From assembly GCF_001447995.1 (NCBI RefSeq), contig NZ_LDPE01000009.1, forward strand, positions 11,466-75,465: DNA of 64,000 nt, in the 5' to 3' direction. Position 1 is the first letter of the stretch. Every line of letters begins with the position of its first letter. The notes under the pieces were generated by a model, which had not been told where the DNA came from, ran no database searches, and saw only the letters and a program-made list of their open reading frames with translations. Source of the stretch: Maribacter dokdonensis DSW-8. GTDB lineage: Bacteria; Bacteroidota; Bacteroidia; Flavobacteriales; Flavobacteriaceae. Made by a program: the position numbers and the translations under genes. Positions 1 through 9,357 of this stretch are shown here, piece by piece.

Positions 1-999
1 AAAACCACCACAACCATGTTAACCAACCATATTCTGGCAAATGCCGGATTACATGTAGGTATGGCGGGTAACATTGGTGATAGTTATGCAAAAATGGTTG
101 CGGAAAATGATTTTGAGTACTACGTACTTGAGATCAGTAGTTTTCAATTGGACGGCATTATAGATTTTAAACCACACATTGCCGTGATTACGAATATTAC
201 ACCGGATCATTTAGATCGGTATGAGTATGAGTTTGAAAATTACATCGCATCAAAATTCAGAATAGCGGAAAACCAGGACGAAAACGATTATTTGATTTAT
301 GACGCAGATGATACGGTTTTGGTGGATTGGCTGAACAAGCACCCGGTTAAATCAAAATTAATGCCCTTTTCATTGAATAACGTAGTTGAACAAGGTGCAT
401 TTATAGAACAAAACGAGATAATAATAAAAACAACAACAGACACTATTAGCATGACGAAGAACACTTTGGCCTTAGAAGGTCAGCACAATGTAAAGAACAC
501 TATGGCAGCGGCAACAATTGCAAAATTGGTCGGCATTCGTAAAGAGACCATAAGAGCCTGTGTTTCTAATTTTCAAGGGGCTCCCCACCGTTTGGAAAAG
601 GTGTTGAAAATACATCATGTGGAGTATATAAACGACTCAAAGGCAACTAATGTAAACGCTGCCTATTACGCATTGGATAGTATGAAAACACCTACTGTGT
701 GGATCGTAGGTGGGGTAGACAAAGGAAATGAGTATATGGAGCTAATGCCATTGGTACGTGAAAAGGTAAAGGCGATTATTTGCTTGGGTGAGAATAATGA
801 AAAGATCAAGCACGTATTCGGTAAGGCTGTTGACCTTTTAGTGGAAACCTATGCTATGGAAGAAGCGGTAAAGGTTGCCTATAAAATTGCGGAACGTGGA
901 GATACCGTATTGTTATCACCTGCGTGTGCAAGTTTTGATCTATTTAAAAATTATGAAGATCGCGGAGATCAATTTAAGAACTGTGTAAAAAACCTATAA
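1..999 (+). CDS. murD: UDP-N-acetylmuramoylalanine--D-glutamate ligase, 5'-truncated by window edge
   Basis: MurD adds D-glutamate to UDP-MurNAc-L-Ala in the cytoplasmic steps of peptidoglycan synthesis, using ATP. The open frame runs in from base 1, where it reads KTTTT, the end of the Mur ligase P-loop (GKTTTT), so the N-terminal UDP-binding domain is outside the window and the first Met at base 16 is internal. The central Mur ligase domain shows ITNITPDHLDRY and the substrate-binding EGQHNVKNTMAA; the C-terminal domain shows HRLEKV, NDSKATN and the late motif LSPACASFDLF. Stop at 997-999, one base before ftsW, so the two are cotranscribed in the dcw cluster. Identification is firm; only the beginning is missing. 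Confidence 0.97.
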   Translation, partial: KTTTTMLTNHILANAGLHVGMAGNIGDSYAKMVAENDFEYYVLEISSFQLDGIIDFKPHIAVITNITPDHLDRYEYEFENYIASKFRIAENQDENDYLIYDADDTVLVDWLNKHPVKSKLMPFSLNNVVEQGAFIEQNEIIIKTTTDTISMTKNTLALEGQHNVKNTMAAATIAKLVGIRKETIRACVSNFQGAPHRLEKVLKIHHVEYINDSKATNVNAAYYALDSMKTPTVWIVGGVDKGNEYMELMPLVREKVKAIICLGENNEKIKHVFGKAVDLLVETYAMEEAVKVAYKIAERGDTVLLSPACASFDLFKNYEDRGDQFKNCVKNL

Positions 1000-1000
1000 G

Positions 1001-2209
1001 GTGTTGAATATATTCCAAAATATAAAAGGAGATAAAGCCATTTGGGCCATTGCGGCACTCTTGGCCTTGTTTTCATTTTTGCCGGTATATAGTGCCAGTA
1101 GTAATTTGGTATATGTAGTGGGCAATGGTACGCCGGTTGGTCACTTGGTAAAACATGCCATACTGTTGTTTTTAGGTTTTGGAATTATTTATGGGGTACA
1201 TAAAATACCCACGCATTTCTTCAAGGGGCTTTCTATGATAGCACTGCCCATTGTATTGGTGTTGCTCATATTTGTTTTGGCTCAAGGCACATCCAGTGGT
1301 GGTACCAATGATAGTCGTTGGATCCGTTTGCCTTTGGTAGGCTTTGGTTTTCAGCCTTCGAATTTAGCGGCGGTAGTATTGATGATCTATGTAGCGCGCT
1401 ATTTTTCAAAGGTGAGGGATATTAAAATAACCTTTAAAGAAAGTATACTGCCATTGTGGTTACCGGTTTTCTTAGTGGTGGCATTAATATTGCCCGCTAA
1501 CTTTTCAACGGCGGCCATTGTATTCTCTATGGTGATGGTATTGTGTTTTTTAGGAGGATACCCAATGAAATATTTATTGGGGATCGTGGGTACGGGAATA
1601 CTGTTTTTATCCATTTTCATATTAACGGCGAAAGCTTTTCCGGATCTATTCCCGAATAGGGTTGACACATGGATGAGCCGTATAGATAGTTTCTCCAATC
1701 CGGATGATACTGAAGGCACTTATCAAATAGAACGTGCAAAGATTGCGATAGCAACCGGTGGTATTGTAGGTAAAGGAGCAGGTAAAAGTGTACAAAAGAA
1801 CTTTTTGCCACAGAGTTCATCGGATTTTATTTACGCGATAATCGTAGAGGAATATGGTCTAGTAGGCGGATTCATTTTAATGCTTTTTTACATGTTCTTG
1901 TTGTTTAGGATAGTGGTAGTGGCAAATGGCTGTGCAACCATATTCAGCAAATTGTTGGTGTTGGGTGTTGGGTTGCCTATAGTGTTTCAGGCATTGATAA
2001 ATATGGCGGTAGCGGTAGAGCTGTTTCCGGTAACGGGGCAAAATTTACCATTGATCAGTAGTGGTGGTACTTCTAGTTGGATGACCTGTTTGGCAATAGG
2101 CATCATATTGAGTGCAAGTAATAAAAGTATAGCCCAGGAGAGTGCTTCTGGCAATGATGTTGATATAGACGAGACTAACCCTTTAGAGATTTTAAGTGGG
2201 CAGTTATAA
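1001..2209 (+). CDS. ftsW: FtsW, septal peptidoglycan glycosyltransferase (SEDS family)
   Basis: FtsW is the multi-spanning SEDS glycosyltransferase that polymerises lipid II at the division septum together with a class B penicillin-binding protein. The 402-residue product is almost wholly hydrophobic with about ten membrane segments, and it carries the SEDS-type region [17 protein letters not shown], the loop [20 protein letters not shown] and the C-terminal [14 protein letters not shown] motif. Start is a GTG at 1001, one base after the murD stop; TTG at 1004 is a possible alternative. The end overlaps the start of murG by 14 bases, indicating translational coupling. Position between murD and murG is the standard dcw order. 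Confidence 0.95.
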   Translation: MLNIFQNIKGDKAIWAIAALLALFSFLPVYSASSNLVYVVGNGTPVGHLVKHAILLFLGFGIIYGVHKIPTHFFKGLSMIALPIVLVLLIFVLAQGTSSGGTNDSRWIRLPLVGFGFQPSNLAAVVLMIYVARYFSKVRDIKITFKESILPLWLPVFLVVALILPANFSTAAIVFSMVMVLCFLGGYPMKYLLGIVGTGILFLSIFILTAKAFPDLFPNRVDTWMSRIDSFSNPDDTEGTYQIERAKIAIATGGIVGKGAGKSVQKNFLPQSSSDFIYAIIVEEYGLVGGFILMLFYMFLLFRIVVVANGCATIFSKLLVLGVGLPIVFQALINMAVAVELFPVTGQNLPLISSGGTSSWMTCLAIGIILSASNKSIAQESASGNDVDIDETNPLEILSGQL

Positions 2210-3284
2210 GTTTATTTTGTCGGGCGGAGGTACCGGCGGACATATTTATCCGGCGATAGCCATAGCGAACGAGTTGAAAAGGCGGTATCCAGATGCTGAA
2301 TTTTTGTTCGTTGGTGCGAAGGATAGAATGGAGATGGAAAAAGTACCGCAAGCGGGGTACAAAATAGAGGGATTGTGGATTACGGGAATTCAGCGAAAAC
2401 TGACCCTAAAAAATCTACTATTTCCAATAAAATTGATAAGTAGTTTAATGAGAGCAAATAGCATCGTATCGAAGTTTAAGCCCCATGCCGTAATTGGTAC
2501 AGGTGGTTTTGCTAGTGGTCCGTTGTTAAAAATGGCGACGACGAAGGGTATTCCTTGTGTTTTGCAAGAGCAGAATTCCTTTGCGGGTATTACCAATAAA
2601 CTATTAAAGGATAAAGTGGAGAAAATCTGTGTGGCCTATGAGGGTATGGAGAAGTTTTTTCCAAAAGACAAAATAGTATTGACAGGTAACCCTGTTAGAT
2701 CAGATTTGGTGGAATTGAAAGCTACCAAAGAAGAAGCTTTAGATTATTTTGAATTGACCACCAATAAGAAAGTGTTGTTGGTGTTGGGTGGCAGTTTAGG
2801 GGCTAGGCGCATAAATCAATTAGTAGCGGATCATTTAGCATACTTTGAAGATTTGGGATTACAGGTAATCTGGCAATGTGGTAAAGGGTACTATAAAACC
2901 TATAGAACCCATCAGTCGGCTAATATAAAAGTACATGCCTTTTTGAATTCTATGGATAAAGCATATGTAGCGGCAGATTTCATTATTTCAAGGGCAGGTG
3001 CAGGTGCGGTGTCAGAACTGTGTTTGGTAGGAAAGCCTACATTTTTTATTCCGTCACCGGTGGTGGCAGAAGATCATCAGACCATGAATGCATTGGCATT
3101 GGTAAAACAGCATGCGGCAGTAATGATCAGGGAAAAAGAGCTTGATGAGCAATTTAAGATGCAGTTTGAATCGGTCTTTAATACATCGGAAAAGCAAGAG
3201 GAATTAGCAAGGAATATCAAGGCAATGGCATTACCGAATGCTACGGCTGATATTTGTGATGAAATAGAAAAATTAATACAATAA
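2196..3284 (+). CDS. murG: MurG, undecaprenyl-PP-MurNAc-pentapeptide GlcNAc transferase
   Basis: MurG transfers GlcNAc from UDP-GlcNAc onto lipid I to make lipid II on the inner face of the membrane. The 362-residue product has the N-terminal glycine-rich loop [12 protein letters not shown], the GTGGFASGP loop, [10 protein letters not shown], and in the C-terminal Rossmann domain [22 protein letters not shown] and the [14 protein letters not shown] segment that contacts the sugar nucleotide. Start is a GTG inside the end of ftsW, chosen because it puts the glycine loop at the usual distance from the N-terminus. It is separated from murC by one base. Length and motifs match the family fully. 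Confidence 0.96.
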   Translation: MGSYKFILSGGGTGGHIYPAIAIANELKRRYPDAEFLFVGAKDRMEMEKVPQAGYKIEGLWITGIQRKLTLKNLLFPIKLISSLMRANSIVSKFKPHAVIGTGGFASGPLLKMATTKGIPCVLQEQNSFAGITNKLLKDKVEKICVAYEGMEKFFPKDKIVLTGNPVRSDLVELKATKEEALDYFELTTNKKVLLVLGGSLGARRINQLVADHLAYFEDLGLQVIWQCGKGYYKTYRTHQSANIKVHAFLNSMDKAYVAADFIISRAGAGAVSELCLVGKPTFFIPSPVVAEDHQTMNALALVKQHAAVMIREKELDEQFKMQFESVFNTSEKQEELARNIKAMALPNATADICDEIEKLIQ

Positions 3285-3285
3285 A

Positions 3286-4641
3286 ATGAACGTAGCGCAA
3301 ATACATAGAGTGTATTTTATTGGCATAGGAGGCATTGGTATGTCTGCTTTGGCGCGTTATTTTGCGTTCATAGATAAAACGGTTTCCGGATACGATAAGA
3401 CCGAGAGTCCGTTGACCCATGAACTGGCAGCTTCTGGTATGGATATTCACTATAAGGACAGTATTGACCTAGTGGAAGAAGTGTATAAGAATGACCCGGA
3501 ACATACCTTGGTAGTGTATACGCCCGCGGTACCATCAAACCATACGGAATATCAGTTCTTTTTACAGAATGGATTTACCATTAAAAAACGATCAGAAGTA
3601 TTGGGTCTAATTACCAAAGATTCTTTTTGTTTGGCAGTTGCAGGAACACATGGTAAAACGACCACCTCTAGTATTCTGGCGCATTTGTTAAAAGAAACAG
3701 GTGTAAAAATGACCGCTTTCTTAGGTGGCATATCAGAAGATTTCAATAGTAATTTCTTGTTGGAAGGAACGGAATATTCTGTTGTTGAGGCAGATGAATT
3801 TGATCGTTCATTTATGCAATTAACACCAAATGTAGCCTGTGTTACCTCTATGGATGCAGATCATTTAGATATTTATGGAGATGCCCAAGAGCTGGAAAAA
3901 ACATTTAAGGATTTTACCAAGCGGTTAAAGCCGGGCGGCACCTTATTTGTGCGTAACGGGTTGCCTTTAAAAGGGTTGACCTATGGTATAGAAGACGATT
4001 CGGATTATTGCATCCGGAACATAAAAATAGAACATGGCACCTACATATTCGATTTGGAGACCCCCGACCTCAAACTAGAAGGGGTTGAATTTAACAAGCC
4101 AGGAAGGCATAATCTGCTCAATGGTTTAGTGGCTTTTGCGATGGCGATGCAAGCAGGTCCCCCGCCGCATCGCCTTGCACAGGCACTGTCTACCTTTAAG
4201 GGAGTGCAAAGAAGATTTTCATATCAGATAAAAAATGATGATTTCATTTATATCGACGATTATGCGCATCATCCTACTGAGATCAATGCGGTTTATGAAG
4301 CCGTCTCGGAAATGCATCCCAATAAAAAAGTGTTGGCAATTTTTCAACCGCACCTGTTTTCAAGAACACGTGATTTTGCGAACGAGTTTGCACAAAGCTT
4401 GTCACGCTTTGAAAATGTGCTGTTGTTAGATATATACCCGGCTAGGGAAGAGCCTATTACAGGGGTAGATTCAGAATGGTTGTTAGGTAAAATGACAAAC
4501 GGTAATAGAAAATTAATTTCAAAGGAACAAATGCTTTCTGAGGTAAAAAATCAAAATCCAGAAGTATTGATAACAATGGGAGCCGGAGATATAGGCTTGG
4601 AAGTAGTGAAAATAAAAAAAGAAATGTCTTATGCGGGTTAA
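3286..4641 (+). CDS. murC: UDP-N-acetylmuramate--L-alanine ligase
   Basis: MurC joins L-alanine to UDP-MurNAc, the first of the Mur ligase steps. The 451-residue product has the N-terminal dinucleotide-like loop FIGIGGIGMSALAR, the ATP-binding AGTHGKTTTSS near residue 120, the metal/carbamate region VVEADEFDRSF, DADHLDIYGD, and the C-terminal YIDDYAHHPTEI and FQPHLFSRTRDF motifs. It follows murG after one base and its 3' end overlaps ftsQ by 11 bases, so translation of murC and ftsQ is probably coupled. Nothing unusual in length or motifs. Confidence 0.97.
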   Translation: MNVAQIHRVYFIGIGGIGMSALARYFAFIDKTVSGYDKTESPLTHELAASGMDIHYKDSIDLVEEVYKNDPEHTLVVYTPAVPSNHTEYQFFLQNGFTIKKRSEVLGLITKDSFCLAVAGTHGKTTTSSILAHLLKETGVKMTAFLGGISEDFNSNFLLEGTEYSVVEADEFDRSFMQLTPNVACVTSMDADHLDIYGDAQELEKTFKDFTKRLKPGGTLFVRNGLPLKGLTYGIEDDSDYCIRNIKIEHGTYIFDLETPDLKLEGVEFNKPGRHNLLNGLVAFAMAMQAGPPPHRLAQALSTFKGVQRRFSYQIKNDDFIYIDDYAHHPTEINAVYEAVSEMHPNKKVLAIFQPHLFSRTRDFANEFAQSLSRFENVLLLDIYPAREEPITGVDSEWLLGKMTNGNRKLISKEQMLSEVKNQNPEVLITMGAGDIGLEVVKIKKEMSYAG

Positions 4642-5350
4642 TTTGGGCTTTATAAAATTAGCGGCGTTGATACTTGTAATCACTGGGCTGTACGCTTTTT
4701 CTAACGAAAGAAATAGTGCAAAACAGGTGGCCGGTATGAAGGTAGAATTCATTGGTGACCAAAATTTATACCTCACTGAAGGGACGGTTAATAAATTGTT
4801 AATACAAAATTGCGGAGGGCTCAAAAATGTGCCTAAAGAAAATATAGTTTTGAATACTGTAGAAAAGGCCCTTGAGGCCAATGAAATGGTGAAAAGTGCC
4901 CAGGTCTATCTTACAATAGATGGCGAGCTTACGTCGAAAATAGTTCAACGGAAACCAATCGGACGCATAGAAGGGGATAAAAAGTTCTATTTAGATGATG
5001 AAGGAAAGAGAATGCCGCTTTCCAATAATCATTCAGCTAGAGTTCCCATTATAACAGGCAATATCAGTGGTAAAAGCCTTGAGGATGTCTATGTCATATT
5101 GGAACATATAAATAAGGACGATTTTTTTCGAAAATCGGTAATAGGTATTCACGTTCAAGGTGATAGTGAATATCAATTACGGTTAAGGCTTAATAATTTT
5201 GTTGTAAACATAGGCGGTATTGAAGACTTAGAGGCCAAGTTCAGCAATTTTAAGGCATTTTATGCCAAAGCGAACAAGGATGAAACCTTGGAGGATTATG
5301 CGGTAGTAAGTTTAGAATTCAATAACCAGGTGGTGTGCACTAAAATATAA
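4631..5350 (+). CDS. ftsQ: FtsQ/DivIB-type cell division protein
   Basis: FtsQ is the bitopic membrane protein that links early and late divisome proteins. This 239-residue product has one N-terminal membrane segment (about residues 5-23), then a POTRA-like part followed by a beta domain ending near VVSLEFNNQVVCTKI. Sequence similarity in this family is low in Bacteroidota, so the assignment rests on topology, length and position between murC and ftsA, which is the conserved dcw place for ftsQ. Start ATG lies within the end of murC (11-base overlap). Five bases separate it from ftsA. Confidence 0.88.
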   Translation: MRVNLGFIKLAALILVITGLYAFSNERNSAKQVAGMKVEFIGDQNLYLTEGTVNKLLIQNCGGLKNVPKENIVLNTVEKALEANEMVKSAQVYLTIDGELTSKIVQRKPIGRIEGDKKFYLDDEGKRMPLSNNHSARVPIITGNISGKSLEDVYVILEHINKDDFFRKSVIGIHVQGDSEYQLRLRLNNFVVNIGGIEDLEAKFSNFKAFYAKANKDETLEDYAVVSLEFNNQVVCTKI

Positions 5351-5355
5351 TTAAA

Positions 5356-6690
5356 ATGGAACAAACTAAATATTCAGTCGGGTTAGACATAGGTACAACG
5401 AAAATCGTTGCCATAATCGGTAAGCAAAACGAATATGGTAAAATTGAGATTTTGGGTATAGGTAAGTCCAAAAGTTTAGGTGTGCACAGAGGTGTGGTTA
5501 ATAATATAACACAGACCATAAAATCTATACAGCAAGCGGTTGAGGAAGCAGAGGCAAACTCAGGGCTTAAGATCGGTTCTGTAGTCGTTGGTATTGCCGG
5601 GCAACATATAAGAAGTCTGCAACATAGCGATTATATCACGAGAAAAGATTCTGAGGAAGTCATAGGTGAAGATGATGTGGATATGTTATGTGGTCAAGTG
5701 CACAAGTTGATCATGCTTCCTGGTGAGGAGATTATTCATGTATTGCCACAGGAATACAAAGTTGATGGACAAGCGGAAATCCGTGAGCCTATTGGTATGT
5801 ACGGTGGTAGGTTAGAAGCTAATTTCCATGTAGTAGTTGGTCAAGTGGTTTCTATAAAGAATGTTGGGCGTTGCATTAAGAGTGCAGGTTTAGATCTAGG
5901 TAACATTACGTTAGAGCCTTTAGCTTCATCTGATGCCGTTCTAAGTCAAGAAGAAAAAGAGGCAGGTGTAGCATTGATCGATATAGGAGGTGGTACAACT
6001 GATCTGGCTATTTTCAAAGATGGTATTATTAGGCATACCGCAGTAATACCTTTTGGTGGTGGAGTTATTACCGAAGATATTAAAGAAGGTTGTTCAATTA
6101 TTGAAAAACAGGCAGAATTATTAAAAACAAGATTTGGTTCTGCATGGCCGGGTGAAAATAGGGATAATGAAATTGTATCTATACCAGGATTACGTGGTAG
6201 AGAGCCAAAAGAGATTTCTTTAAAGAACCTTTCTAAGATCATACATGCACGAGTTGTTGAAATTATTGAACAAGTGTATGTAGAGATCAAAAACTACGGT
6301 CACGAAGAGCAAAAGAAAAAACTGATTGCCGGTATTGTGCTTACAGGTGGTGGAAGCCAATTAAAGCATTTAAAGCAATTGGTAGAGTATATTACAGGAA
6401 TGGATACTCGAATTGGGTACCCTAACGAGCATTTGGCGGGCGATTCTGATGAAGAAGTTGCTAGTCCGTTGTACGCAACCGCTGTTGGTCTTTTAATGAA
6501 TGCCATTAAGAACCAAGAGAAGTTGAAATTAACACAGGAAGAAATTATACAAGAGCAGGAAGAAGAAGAATTGGTGTATGCAGAGCATAAAACGGAGACC
6601 GTAAAACGCCCTGATATACATAAGGAAAGAAAATCTGTTTTTGATAAATGGACTGAAAAGTTAAAAGAATTTTTAGATAACGCAGAGTAA
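5356..6690 (+). CDS. ftsA: FtsA, actin-like cell division protein
   Basis: FtsA is the actin-family ATPase that tethers FtsZ to the membrane and recruits later divisome proteins. The 444-residue product shows the phosphate-1 motif GLDIGTTKIVAIIG at the N-terminus, the phosphate-2 motif ALIDIGGGTTDLAIF near residue 205 and the adenosine motif GIVLTGGGSQLKHL near residue 325. The C-terminus has a charged linker ending in a short helix FDKWTEKLKEFLDNAE, which fits the amphipathic membrane-targeting helix of the family. It lies directly upstream of ftsZ (41 bases) as in most bacteria. Confidence 0.97.
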   Translation: MEQTKYSVGLDIGTTKIVAIIGKQNEYGKIEILGIGKSKSLGVHRGVVNNITQTIKSIQQAVEEAEANSGLKIGSVVVGIAGQHIRSLQHSDYITRKDSEEVIGEDDVDMLCGQVHKLIMLPGEEIIHVLPQEYKVDGQAEIREPIGMYGGRLEANFHVVVGQVVSIKNVGRCIKSAGLDLGNITLEPLASSDAVLSQEEKEAGVALIDIGGGTTDLAIFKDGIIRHTAVIPFGGGVITEDIKEGCSIIEKQAELLKTRFGSAWPGENRDNEIVSIPGLRGREPKEISLKNLSKIIHARVVEIIEQVYVEIKNYGHEEQKKKLIAGIVLTGGGSQLKHLKQLVEYITGMDTRIGYPNEHLAGDSDEEVASPLYATAVGLLMNAIKNQEKLKLTQEEIIQEQEEEELVYAEHKTETVKRPDIHKERKSVFDKWTEKLKEFLDNAE

Positions 6691-6731
6691 TAAGCATAGC
6701 ATAAGAATACATAACCAGTAATAATTAGAAT

Positions 6732-8645
6732 ATGAGTAAGAACAGCGAATTTGATAATATCTCCTTTGATCTGCCAAAGAATCAAAGCAACGTCATAAAA
6801 GTCATCGGTGTAGGTGGCGGTGGTAGTAATGCCATAAACCACATGTTCCAGGCGGGTATCAACGGAGTTGATTTTGTAATCTGTAATACTGATTCACAGG
6901 CCTTGGATAATAGTCCGGTGCCTAACAAAATACAGTTAGGTGTATCATTGACAGAAGGTTTGGGTGCTGGTGCCAATCCTGAAGTGGGTGAGCAAGCGGC
7001 CATGGAAAGTATGGAAGACATAAAAGGTATGTTGGATACGACTACCAAAATGATTTTTATTACTGCTGGTATGGGCGGGGGAACAGGAACTGGTGCTGCT
7101 CCCGTAATTGCCAAGTTTGCAAAGGAAATGGATGTTCTTACTGTAGGTATCGTTACAATGCCGTTTCAATTCGAAGGTAAAATGCGAGTTGAACAGGCAC
7201 AATTGGGTATTGAAAAATTACGTAAAAATGTAGATTCGCTAATCGTAATTAACAATAACAAATTAAGGGAAGTGTATGGTAACCTAGGTTTTAAGGCCGG
7301 GTTCTCAAAAGCGGACGAAGTATTGGCAACTGCAGCTAGAGGTATAGCAGAGGTTATTACACATCACTACACTCAAAACATAGATTTACGTGATGCTAAA
7401 ACGGTGTTGTCCAATAGTGGTACCGCTATCATGGGATCGGCAATTTCATCTGGTTCTGCAAGAGCTAATGAGGCTATTATGAAAGCATTGGATTCACCGT
7501 TATTGAACGATAATAAGATTCAAGGAGCTAAGAATGTATTATTATTGATCGTTTCCGGTGCACAGGAAATTACTATTGATGAGATTGGTGAAATCAACGA
7601 TCATATTCAAATAGAAGCTGGCTACGGTGCAAACATTATTATGGGTGTAGGTGAAGATGAAAGCTTGGGAGAAGCTATAGCCGTAACCGTAATTGCAACG
7701 GGGTTTAACATTGAACAGCAAGATGATATTGTAAATACCGAATCAAAGAAAATTATTCATACGTTAGAAGACGGCCAACGTGCAGAGGCAATGTTGTTAT
7801 CTAACCAAAAAACAGTTCATACTTTAGAGATGGACGACGAGGAAGAGGAGGTAAAAGAAGTCAAACCCGTAAAAAAGTATGAGTTCGTTGAGGAAGATGA
7901 TTTTGATTTGATTCCTACAACGAACTACATCAGGAATTTTAATGTTTTTTATGAGGAAGTATTAGCGGAGAATGTCTCTGAAGAAGACTTTGTTATAGTA
8001 GACGCTCCAACTTCATTGAGAGATATAGAAGTTGTAGACCCACAGGAATTAAAGGTTGAAGATGAAGATGATAGATTTGCCACCAACTTTCAATATTCTA
8101 AGAGAGAGGAAGAGGAGAAGGAAAACGTAATCATGTTTGACCTTCATGATGAAGTTAAGGATATTGATGTTAATGATAGCATTGAAATTGTTCCTGTATT
8201 GGAGTATAATAAAAACGGGGAAAAAAGATATAGTTTAGATGACTATATGAAATTGGAAAGTAAGCTTACCGGGGCAAAATCCAAAGCTGAGGAATTTGAG
8301 CCAAAAGTTGTGGAAGATGAGCTTCTTTTTGAAAAGAAGACCGTAGCTCCAAGAAGAGAGGTGCAACCGGAAGAGGAGTTGGATCCTTTAGATACCCCTA
8401 TTGAAGAATTATTGAGGGAAAGAGCTGATGAACGTAGACGTAAGTTGAAGGATTTCAATTATAAGTTCAAGAACAACGCGCCAACAAGTTATGATGAGAA
8501 GAAACCTGCTTATCAAAGACAAGGTGTTAATTTAGAGGATAGTCCGCGCGAAAAAAAAATCTCTAGAACCTCGTTAAGTGGAGATAGCAATGATGATATT
8601 CAATTAAGATCGAATAACTCTTTTTTACATGATAATGTAGACTAA
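6732..8645 (+). CDS. ftsZ: FtsZ, tubulin-like division GTPase with long acidic C-terminal tail
   Basis: FtsZ polymerises into the cytokinetic ring. The GTPase core occupies about residues 1-330: GVGGGGSNAINHM at the N-terminus, the tubulin signature GMGGGTGTGAAP near residue 115, and NNNKLREVYG and FSKADEVLATAARGIAEV further on. The protein is 637 residues, much longer than the roughly 380 of E. coli FtsZ. The extra 300 residues form a highly charged, Glu/Asp-rich, low-complexity tail that is probably disordered, ending in SNNSFLHDNVD. Long tails are usual in flavobacterial FtsZ as far as I know; the extreme C-terminal peptide may bind FtsA. It is the last gene of the dcw run, closed by the terminator at 8669. 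Confidence 0.97.
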   Translation: MSKNSEFDNISFDLPKNQSNVIKVIGVGGGGSNAINHMFQAGINGVDFVICNTDSQALDNSPVPNKIQLGVSLTEGLGAGANPEVGEQAAMESMEDIKGMLDTTTKMIFITAGMGGGTGTGAAPVIAKFAKEMDVLTVGIVTMPFQFEGKMRVEQAQLGIEKLRKNVDSLIVINNNKLREVYGNLGFKAGFSKADEVLATAARGIAEVITHHYTQNIDLRDAKTVLSNSGTAIMGSAISSGSARANEAIMKALDSPLLNDNKIQGAKNVLLLIVSGAQEITIDEIGEINDHIQIEAGYGANIIMGVGEDESLGEAIAVTVIATGFNIEQQDDIVNTESKKIIHTLEDGQRAEAMLLSNQKTVHTLEMDDEEEEVKEVKPVKKYEFVEEDDFDLIPTTNYIRNFNVFYEEVLAENVSEEDFVIVDAPTSLRDIEVVDPQELKVEDEDDRFATNFQYSKREEEEKENVIMFDLHDEVKDIDVNDSIEIVPVLEYNKNGEKRYSLDDYMKLESKLTGAKSKAEEFEPKVVEDELLFEKKTVAPRREVQPEEELDPLDTPIEELLRERADERRRKLKDFNYKFKNNAPTSYDEKKPAYQRQGVNLEDSPREKKISRTSLSGDSNDDIQLRSNNSFLHDNVD

Positions 8646-8668
8646 CACTGCATTTATAGTAATGTATT

Positions 8669-8704
8669 AAACCCGAAAACTAAGTCAGTTTTCGGGTTTT
8701 ATTT
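8669..8704 (+). terminator. Rho-independent terminator after ftsZ
   Basis: A 13-bp perfect stem (8669-8681 with 8687-8699, core ACCCGAAAAC / GTTTTCGGGT) with a 5-base loop is followed by T-rich sequence to 8706. It closes the dcw transcription unit 24 bases after the ftsZ stop. Confidence 0.9.
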
Positions 8705-8706
8705 TT

Positions 8707-8714
8707 TATCTTCG
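8707..8714 (+). promoter_or_regulatory. Candidate -7 element for the YqeY-like gene
   Basis: TATCTTCG differs by one base from the Bacteroidota -7 consensus TAnnTTTG and sits 20 bases before the start codon, directly after the ftsZ terminator. No clear TTG at the expected -33 distance, so this is a weak call. Confidence 0.4.
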
Positions 8715-8734
8715 CAGACCAAAATATAGAAGAA

Positions 8735-9178
8735 ATGGGTTTACAGCAAAGAGTAATGGAGCAGTTGAAATTAGCTATGAAAGCAAAGGATTCAGTAGCG
8801 CTAGAATCGCTTAGAGCTATTAAATCTGCGTTATTGGTAGCGAGTACTAGTGGCGGATCAGAAGTAACTGAAGAAGATGAAATACAGATTGTTCAGAAAC
8901 TGGTAAAGCAGAGAAAAGACAGTGCTGCAATTTTTATAGAGCAGGGTAGACAAGACCTTGCTGATCCTGAGTTGGCACAGATTGCTGTAATCGAGCAATT
9001 TTTACCAGAACAACTTTCTGAAGAAGAAGTTGAGAAAGTAGTTGTACAGACTATTGATGCTATTGGCGCTTCTGGAATGAAGGATATGGGTAAAGTAATG
9101 GGCATAGTGTCTAAAGAACTTGCCGGCCAAGCAGATGGTAAATTAATTTCTACGATTGTAAAGAAGAAATTGGCATAA
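8735..9178 (+). CDS. GatB/YqeY domain protein
   Basis: A 147-residue YqeY-family protein. The domain resembles the tail of the GatB subunit of the Asp/Glu-tRNA amidotransferase, but free-standing YqeY proteins have no settled function; a tRNA-related role is inferred from the domain only. Visible family features are the N-terminal helix region LKLAMKAKDSVALESLRAIK, VQKLVKQRKDSAAIFIEQGR in the middle, and DMGKVMGIV near the C-terminus followed by KLISTIVKKKL. The gene stands alone between the ftsZ terminator and tRNA-Arg. In many Bacteroidota it lies next to ftsZ, which agrees with this context. Confidence 0.93.
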   Translation: MGLQQRVMEQLKLAMKAKDSVALESLRAIKSALLVASTSGGSEVTEEDEIQIVQKLVKQRKDSAAIFIEQGRQDLADPELAQIAVIEQFLPEQLSEEEVEKVVVQTIDAIGASGMKDMGKVMGIVSKELAGQADGKLISTIVKKKLA

Positions 9179-9183
9179 CATAA

Positions 9184-9217
9184 AATTAGCAGAATTTTAG
9201 TTTTGCTAATTGCTAAA
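9184..9217. repeat. Inverted repeat with two copies of a TGCTAAT-type heptamer
   Basis: AATTAGCA at 9184-9191 pairs with TGCTAATT at 9204-9211 (8-bp stem, 12-base loop), and the right arm continues into a second partial copy (GCTAATTGCTAA, 9205-9216). The same 7-base unit is repeated seven times at 27371-27419. It lies 5 bases after the YqeY-like gene and just before tRNA-Arg, so it could also serve as a weak terminator. Confidence 0.5.
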
Positions 9218-9225
9218 TATATATT

Positions 9226-9299
9226 GGCCTCGTGGCGCAACTGAATAGCGCATCAGATTTCGGCTCTGAGGGTTGGGGGTTTGAATCCCTCCGGGGTCA
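9226..9299 (+). tRNA. tRNA-Arg (anticodon TCG)
   Basis: A full cloverleaf can be folded by eye: acceptor GGCCTCG (9226-9232) with CGGGGTC (9292-9298), discriminator A9299; D stem GCGC (9235-9238 with 9248-9251); anticodon stem TCAGA (9253-9257) with TCTGA (9265-9269) around the loop TTTCGGC, giving anticodon TCG at 9260-9262; T stem GGGGG (9275-9279) with loop TTTGAAT. CCA is not encoded. The anticodon reads CGA arginine codons. It is followed at once by a terminator. Confidence 0.93.
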
Positions 9300-9305
9300 C
9301 AAGTA

Positions 9306-9335
9306 AAAAGCCACATCTGAAAAGATGTGGCTTTT
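9306..9335 (+). terminator. Terminator after tRNA-Arg, probably bidirectional
   Basis: A 13-bp perfect stem (9306-9318 with 9323-9335, core AGCCACATCT / AGATGTGGCT) with a 4-base loop, A-rich on the left and T-rich on the right. It would stop the tRNA transcript on the plus strand and the zinc-ribbon gene that ends at 9358 on the minus strand. Confidence 0.88.
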
Positions 9336-9357
9336 AAATGATATATATTTAATAGAT

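Noticed and set aside
1399..1820. Minus-strand frames opposite ftsW (1399-1719, 1617-1820)
   Set aside because: They lie fully within the well supported ftsW gene and resemble no family.
6300..6842. 180-codon minus-strand frame opposite ftsA and ftsZ
   Set aside because: Antisense to two certain genes; low-complexity Ser/Cys content typical of a shadow frame.
9226..9240. TATATTGG before tRNA-Arg as a promoter
   Set aside because: It overlaps the first bases of the mature tRNA, so it cannot be the -7 element for it.
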